A stretch of 64,000 bases of DNA from assembly GCA_946406195.1 (NCBI GenBank), contig CAMJJT010000004.1, positions 87,509 to 151,508 on the forward strand, given 5' to 3'. This DNA is from an uncultured Bacteroidales bacterium (GTDB lineage Bacteria > Bacteroidota > Bacteroidia > Bacteroidales > Paludibacteraceae). The notes beneath the pieces were generated by a model. The model searched no databases. It had not been told where the DNA came from and saw only the letters and a list, made by a program, of their open reading frames with translations. Below are positions 60,422-64,000 of the stretch, in pieces (position 1 is the first letter of the stretch; each line of letters opens with the position of its first letter). A program made the translations under genes and the position numbers.

Positions 60422-61225
60422 TTATCTAACAATTATCATCGTGTGCGTGCCTTGCACAAGCACGGAGTCTGCGGATAAAGCAGTTACGGCTAACGTGTCA
60501 TGCAAAGTCTGCGCCAGCAGTCGTTCGTTGCGCATCATCTGTTCATTCTCACACCACACCTCTGTCTGGCACATTCCGTCCATGATGATGAGTCGCCCAT
60601 TGGCATATTGGTAATTACCACCCATGCCATTACAACCTGCTGAAGCGGTTATCACTCCGTTCTCCAACAAACTAATCGTCGGGAATGATACGGAGTCTTC
60701 CGTAAGCATTATGTTGTCAAAAGCTCGTACCTGCCAAGTGCCTGAGATGTCCGTCACCACATTAGATTGTAGTTCAACACTATTACGTTCGTATTGGCGG
60801 TCAACGAAGATGAGCAACATCGGCACTTGAGTCCAAGTGTTTTCTTTGGGAGCGACATCGACACGATAGGTAAATATCAGCTTGGGACCGTTATCCGTCA
60901 AGCTCTTGGCATGTAATTTGGTGCTATGATTAGTTTCCGGTAGCACAACAGCTATAGCAAACTGCTTCTCAAAATCAATAGGTGTCGGTTGTCCGTTCTT
61001 ACCCATGAAGGCTGCCATGCCGAAATACTGTTCAAACTCGTCCAGCGAAACAATCTTTGCCGGAATAGGTTCGATTGCATCGTTCCGCACGAAATAGTTA
61101 TGTGCTACCACAAACGGTACTTGCGTATCGTTCGGTTTCTTGACCAAGTGCGCAATCAACATCCATGCGCCGATGATGATCAGCACAAATAGCGCTCCAA
61201 GGATATGAGGAATGAACTTTTTCAT
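60422..61225 (-). CDS. META domain protein with N-terminal membrane anchor
   Basis: A 267-residue protein with one N-terminal membrane helix (HILGALFVLIIIGAWMLIAHL), a middle domain of about 110 residues and a C-terminal META domain (about 165-265: ISGTWQVRAFDNI, ASAGCNGMGGNYQY, then ERLLAQTLHDTLAV). META domains (HslJ type) are envelope stress-related folds. Its start overlaps the GNAT gene's stop by four bases. Confidence 0.8.
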   Translation of the reverse strand: MKKFIPHILGALFVLIIIGAWMLIAHLVKKPNDTQVPFVVAHNYFVRNDAIEPIPAKIVSLDEFEQYFGMAAFMGKNGQPTPIDFEKQFAIAVVLPETNHSTKLHAKSLTDNGPKLIFTYRVDVAPKENTWTQVPMLLIFVDRQYERNSVELQSNVVTDISGTWQVRAFDNIMLTEDSVSFPTISLLENGVITASAGCNGMGGNYQYANGRLIIMDGMCQTEVWCENEQMMRNERLLAQTLHDTLAVTALSADSVLVQGTHTMIIVR

Positions 61226-61710
61226 ATTATCGTCTTTTGGTATGCCAGGCGTTCGTCGCCTGAAAGCAAATAAATGATGCCGCAGTAGGTGAATCCGTGC
61301 TTGAGGATGTTGTGCTGCATGATACGATTGTCACGATGCGTATCTACGCGAAGCGTATGTGTCCGTTCGAAAGCCCATTTGAGCACGCAATCCCATATTC
61401 CATGCACGTCCGGCCAACTCGCCAAACGGTGGATGACATAGTACGGCTCGTCGTTCAGCCATGCGCCATCGTAGATTTTCTCGTATGTCGGTTCCGGCGC
61501 AGGCAGAAAGGCGAAGTATGCCACAATCCGTCCGTCATCTGTGACCACAAACCCACCGTCATAAGCGATGTCTGCTTGGATAACCTGCTCCGATGGATAA
61601 CCGTTGATCCATTGATTCACATTACCCGAACCGTGCATCATCTCTCGCGCCGCATCAATTACCGGCATGATAGCAGGAATGTCCTCATATGTCGCAAGTC
61701 GGATGGTCAT
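61222..61710 (-). CDS. GNAT-family N-acetyltransferase
   Basis: About 162 residues from the ATG at 61710; the longer frame would run into the upstream gene. IRLATYEDIPAIMPVIDAAR at the start, GGFVVTDDGRIVAYFAF in the middle and LRVDTHRDNRIMQHNILKHG at the end are the usual GNAT strands and helices; the acetyl-CoA loop is weak (VHGIWDCVLKWAF in place of Q/RxxGxG/A). Substrate unknown. Confidence 0.75.
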   Translation of the reverse strand: MTIRLATYEDIPAIMPVIDAAREMMHGSGNVNQWINGYPSEQVIQADIAYDGGFVVTDDGRIVAYFAFLPAPEPTYEKIYDGAWLNDEPYYVIHRLASWPDVHGIWDCVLKWAFERTHTLRVDTHRDNRIMQHNILKHGFTYCGIIYLLSGDERLAYQKTII

Positions 61711-61712
61711 GC

Positions 61713-62381
61713 TTATTTCAATAGTTTGCTTATTTGTTTGTCGGTCGCATAAGGAAGGATGATATGTAAGTGCTCGGTCATTAGCCGATATGATTCCTCC
61801 GGCGAGCAATCAACAAAACACGAGTCCTTGCCATAAAGCCGTTCTGGAGTAGTGAGTAACGACCATCCCCAGCCGTATTCACGATTATGCTTATCCCGCG
61901 GATAGACGAAGTCCTCCGTCACTACGCGCGTTGCCATCTGAAGGCGCGTCACATAGCCATCGAACTTACTCCGCATCTTCGCACCGGAGAAACCGCACGC
62001 CGCACGCAAGTCCCGATTGATGATACTATCCTGCTCGCAGAGCGTCTGATAAATAATACCTTCTATACTGCCGTTCTCCGGCATGGGATAGAGACTGCGA
62101 CGCCAGTTGCAGAAATGCGGCCACCAAGAGCGACTGATGAAGCCGGCCTTACCGTTGAAAAACTTGCCATAGACACAATCACTCTCGTTGATGATGATGC
62201 CCTTCCATTTCCATAACGGCCAGTCCCATCCACCGTCCGGAAAGACGACGTAACGACATTCCTCGTCCGCCATCTCTTCCGCTGAATAGCCGGAAATGCC
62301 ACTCACCAATAGCGGCAGAAATCCGAGCTGTTGGATGAGTTCTATCATCTGCTCGCAACTATGTATCTCGTAGCGAAGCAT
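61713..62381 (-). CDS. AlkZ-related winged-helix protein
   Basis: A 222-residue protein containing WPLWKWKGIIINESDCVYGKFF, then KAGFISRSWWPHFCNWRRSL and a helical part (LRAACGFSGAKMRSKFDGYV). This pattern occurs in proteins annotated as AlkZ-related, a group related to YcaQ/AlkZ DNA glycosylases but short of the full catalytic region. A DNA repair function is not proven. It starts the GNAT-META sub-operon with gaps of two bases or overlaps. Confidence 0.7.
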   Translation of the reverse strand: MLRYEIHSCEQMIELIQQLGFLPLLVSGISGYSAEEMADEECRYVVFPDGGWDWPLWKWKGIIINESDCVYGKFFNGKAGFISRSWWPHFCNWRRSLYPMPENGSIEGIIYQTLCEQDSIINRDLRAACGFSGAKMRSKFDGYVTRLQMATRVVTEDFVYPRDKHNREYGWGWSLLTTPERLYGKDSCFVDCSPEESYRLMTEHLHIILPYATDKQISKLLK

Positions 62382-62387
62382 GACTGC

Positions 62388-62969
62388 TTATCTTTTCCAA
62401 GCGCCGACCACTTTGCCAAAATAGGCGGTGTGGATGCCTGCGCCGAAGTTCTCGTAGAAATCATGCATGTGCTGCGAACGGAAATCGTCTGCCGTCTGAT
62501 GGAACACCGTCATTATCTCGCATTCGATAACCGTCTTGGCTTCCTCATAGTACGGCGTGCCGTTATCTGTATAAGCGATATGCAGTCCAAGTGCCTCTGT
62601 CTTATCGCCGTCACGACCGCTATGCGTGCCAAGATAGCGAGGTATATCCGGATCGTCAAACTCCATGAGCGTGAAACGCGGATACTGCTCCAAGTACTCG
62701 TGCGTATAACGAGCCGGAGCCACAAAGACCGTCACGATCGGACACTCGTAGCCGGTATAATTACCGAGCGCACCCCAGCCAATCGTCATCGCATTGGCAT
62801 TCGCGCTATCGCCTGACATAATCACTTTTGCCCCCGTGAAGAACGTAAAGGCATTGCCCGTAAACTCCTGTTGAACATTAAACGGTTTCAACTCATTATT
62901 CGTGTCGGCTTTTTTGCAGCCAACCATTGTCATTGCTGCTATGAGCAACATAAACAGATCCTTTTTCAT
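62388..62969 (-). CDS. Flavin reductase-like lipoprotein
   Basis: A 193-residue protein with a lipoprotein signal (lipobox MVGC, Cys near residue 18) and a flavin-reductase-type split barrel (MTIGWGALGNYTGYECPIVTVFV, RYTHEYLEQYPRFTLMEF). The usual family is cytoplasmic; here the lipobox predicts an envelope location. Substrate unknown. Confidence 0.75.
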   Translation of the reverse strand: MKKDLFMLLIAAMTMVGCKKADTNNELKPFNVQQEFTGNAFTFFTGAKVIMSGDSANANAMTIGWGALGNYTGYECPIVTVFVAPARYTHEYLEQYPRFTLMEFDDPDIPRYLGTHSGRDGDKTEALGLHIAYTDNGTPYYEEAKTVIECEIMTVFHQTADDFRSQHMHDFYENFGAGIHTAYFGKVVGAWKR

Positions 62970-62973
62970 ATCG

Positions 62974-63453
62974 TTACAATTTGATTTCCATTCCTACTTT
63001 CTGAGGGTGCATACCCATGTTTTGATAGAAGCGAATAGCGGAGTCGTTACCTTCCCACACGTTGAGCGTGATAGCATGGCACCCTATCGACTTGGCATAG
63101 TCGTGCACGAACTCAAACAAGGCGCTATCGATATGCTTGCCACGCGCCGCTTCGTCCACGCACAGGTCATCGATATACAAAGTCTTGCGATCTTGCAACA
63201 AACGGTCATTTTTCACTTCCGTTATCTGACAGAACGCATAGCCAAGCACTTCACCGTCGTCATACACAAAGATAGGTTTAGTCTCGTCTTCGAGCAATAC
63301 AGCTAACTCCTGTTCGTCATACTTGGTAGTGTCCGGTTTGAATATATCCGGTCGCAGACGATGATGCACCATATCCACCTGATGCAGCAGGTCAATAATA
63401 CGCGGAATATCCGCCACAGTTGCCTTTCTGATAATATCTTGATTCCGTTTCAT
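62974..63453 (-). CDS. GNAT-family N-acetyltransferase
   Basis: A 159-residue GNAT: IRKATVADIPRIIDLLHQVD, FVYDDGEVLGYAFCQI, LYIDDLCVDEAARGKHIDSA (acetyl-CoA loop ARGKHI in place of RGxGIG) and ITLNVWEGNDSAIRFYQNMG. Structure complete; substrate unknown. Its start overlaps the hydrolase remnant's stop by four bases. Confidence 0.85.
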   Translation of the reverse strand: MKRNQDIIRKATVADIPRIIDLLHQVDMVHHRLRPDIFKPDTTKYDEQELAVLLEDETKPIFVYDDGEVLGYAFCQITEVKNDRLLQDRKTLYIDDLCVDEAARGKHIDSALFEFVHDYAKSIGCHAITLNVWEGNDSAIRFYQNMGMHPQKVGMEIKL

Positions 63454-63641
63454 TGTATTATTTGAATGATTCGTTGGACTACCTCTTCCGGATGATCAAC
63501 GAGCAGTTGTCCGTGGTTAAGCCGGGGATAAGCAATAATGTCGGGGCTTTTTCGTTGCCAAAAATCTGAAAGTTCATTTTTTACATGTCCATGGTAAAAA
63601 CCGCCCTGTGCGACGGCAATAAGACTCATATTCTTCGCCAA
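63450..63641 (-). pseudogene. C-terminal fragment of an alpha/beta hydrolase
   Basis: A 63-residue frame. Its second half (YHGHVKNELSDFWQRKS, then YPRLNHGQLLVDHPEEVV) is the C-terminal part of an alpha/beta hydrolase, with the catalytic His in LNHGQ, but there is no nucleophile domain. The first codons lie inside the 3' end of the methyltransferase gene, so the fragment arose by a deletion that joined the two genes. Confidence 0.6.
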
Positions 63642-64000
63642 AATCCTGACGGAGACGTTTCTCCTCAGTCAGTACTTGCACGAGCATGATCGCAAGGAAA
63701 ATAAACCACACCAACAGAGCCTGCCACGTCCATAGCCAAACGATAAACGATGCAAGATAGACAAGCGTACCTGTCAACATCGGATTGCGGTTGATACGAT
63801 AAGGTCCATCGGTCATCAGATGTTGCGTGCGCGGAGCTACTTCATGTCCGAATGCGTCCATCGGATTACCTTTGCCACGACGCTTCATATAGACAATAGT
63901 CCACACGCTGAGCGTTAGTCCGCCAAGCATCAACAGTCCAGTCAAGGATGCACGCAATGCGCCGATATGTTCCAATGCCGGCATTCCTGATGCCAGCCAC
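63574..64000 (-). CDS. Isoprenylcysteine carboxyl methyltransferase-family membrane protein, partial
   Basis: The frame is open to the window edge; an ATG at 63984 is the first inside it. Three or four membrane helices and the C-terminal ICMT/PEMT signature GPYRINRNPMLTGTLVYLAS, then EEKRLRQDFGEEYESYCRRTGRFLP. Such enzymes methylate lipids or unknown small acceptors with SAM in bacteria. The end (PWTCKK) overlaps a hydrolase fragment. Confidence 0.78.
   Translation of the reverse strand, partial: WLASGMPALEHIGALRASLTGLLMLGGLTLSVWTIVYMKRRGKGNPMDAFGHEVAPRTQHLMTDGPYRINRNPMLTGTLVYLASFIVWLWTWQALLVWFIFLAIMLVQVLTEEKRLRQDFGEEYESYCRRTGRFLPWTCKK

Noticed and set aside
54558..64000. Integron: tyrosine recombinase followed by an array of small genes
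   Set aside because: The genes point toward the recombinase, overlap or abut by a few bases, and lack attC-like inverted repeats; the recombinase is not of the IntI type.

Overview
The window looks like chromosomal DNA of an uncultured or uncommon member of the order Bacteroidales (Bacteroidota). Evidence: Bacteroidota -33/-7 promoters (TTTG, exactly 20 nt, TAnnTTTG) in front of many units, a fumarate reductase operon in C-A-B order, a PPi-dependent phosphofructokinase, a complete type IX secretion core (porP-K-L-M-N), and the Bacteroidales order ftsX-DUF3098-uppP-truB-queA. I see no rRNA, plasmid or phage structural genes. Family and species cannot be fixed from the sequence alone.

Layout. 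1-6564: end of pdxJ, a TonB energy module (exbB-exbD-tonB), a DJ-1 protein and frdCAB, closed by strong hairpins. 6663-10113 (minus): a secreted pectate lyase, ybeY and a fused SpmA/SpmB-like membrane protein, divergent from a methyltransferase and a cobalamin adenosyltransferase. 11700-24566: a DUF2795 protein, the T9SS core operon, then ftsX, DUF3098, uppP, truB, queA, ung and a polA that lacks its 3'-5' exonuclease domain. 24612-28738: three poorly known proteins and transketolase. 28740-32470: small repeat-flanked units (four-helix-bundle protein, STAS-like protein), a structured RNA and an AT-rich LTA-synthase-like gene. 33006-37103: leuS and a Fic protein. 37145-41889: an AT-rich accessory unit with a DUF1848 protein, a methyltransferase/degenerate-nuclease/SF1-helicase fusion, a trypsin-like protease and a SanA/YdcF-like protein. 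42174-45496: degQ, tRNA-Lys and a short-form ispG. 45532-50760: a defence island with a DUF4143 ATPase between 84-bp direct repeats and a DpnII-type GATC restriction-modification locus (DpnD, DpnM, DpnII, DpnA) carrying a second copy of the structured RNA. 51173-54250: pfp, a repeat-containing lipid/secretory protein and an alpha/beta hydrolase. 54360-56460: tRNA-Gln, a tyrosine recombinase and a phased ~25-bp motif array. 56512-64000 (minus): a dense run of small accessory enzymes mixed with gene remnants.

The main points of interest are (i) two copies of a structured RNA (30295-30480 and 47301-47434) with covarying helices and a shared long-range pairing; (ii) the methyltransferase-helicase fusion plus serine protease; (iii) AT-rich modules that share their end sequences, and single genes lying between direct repeats; (iv) degenerate 7-11 bp tandem repeats that fill the spacers in front of start codons and also occur in frame inside polA, degQ, fic and another gene; and (v) shrunken or eroded genes (polA, ispG, alkD, isochorismatase, hydrolase).
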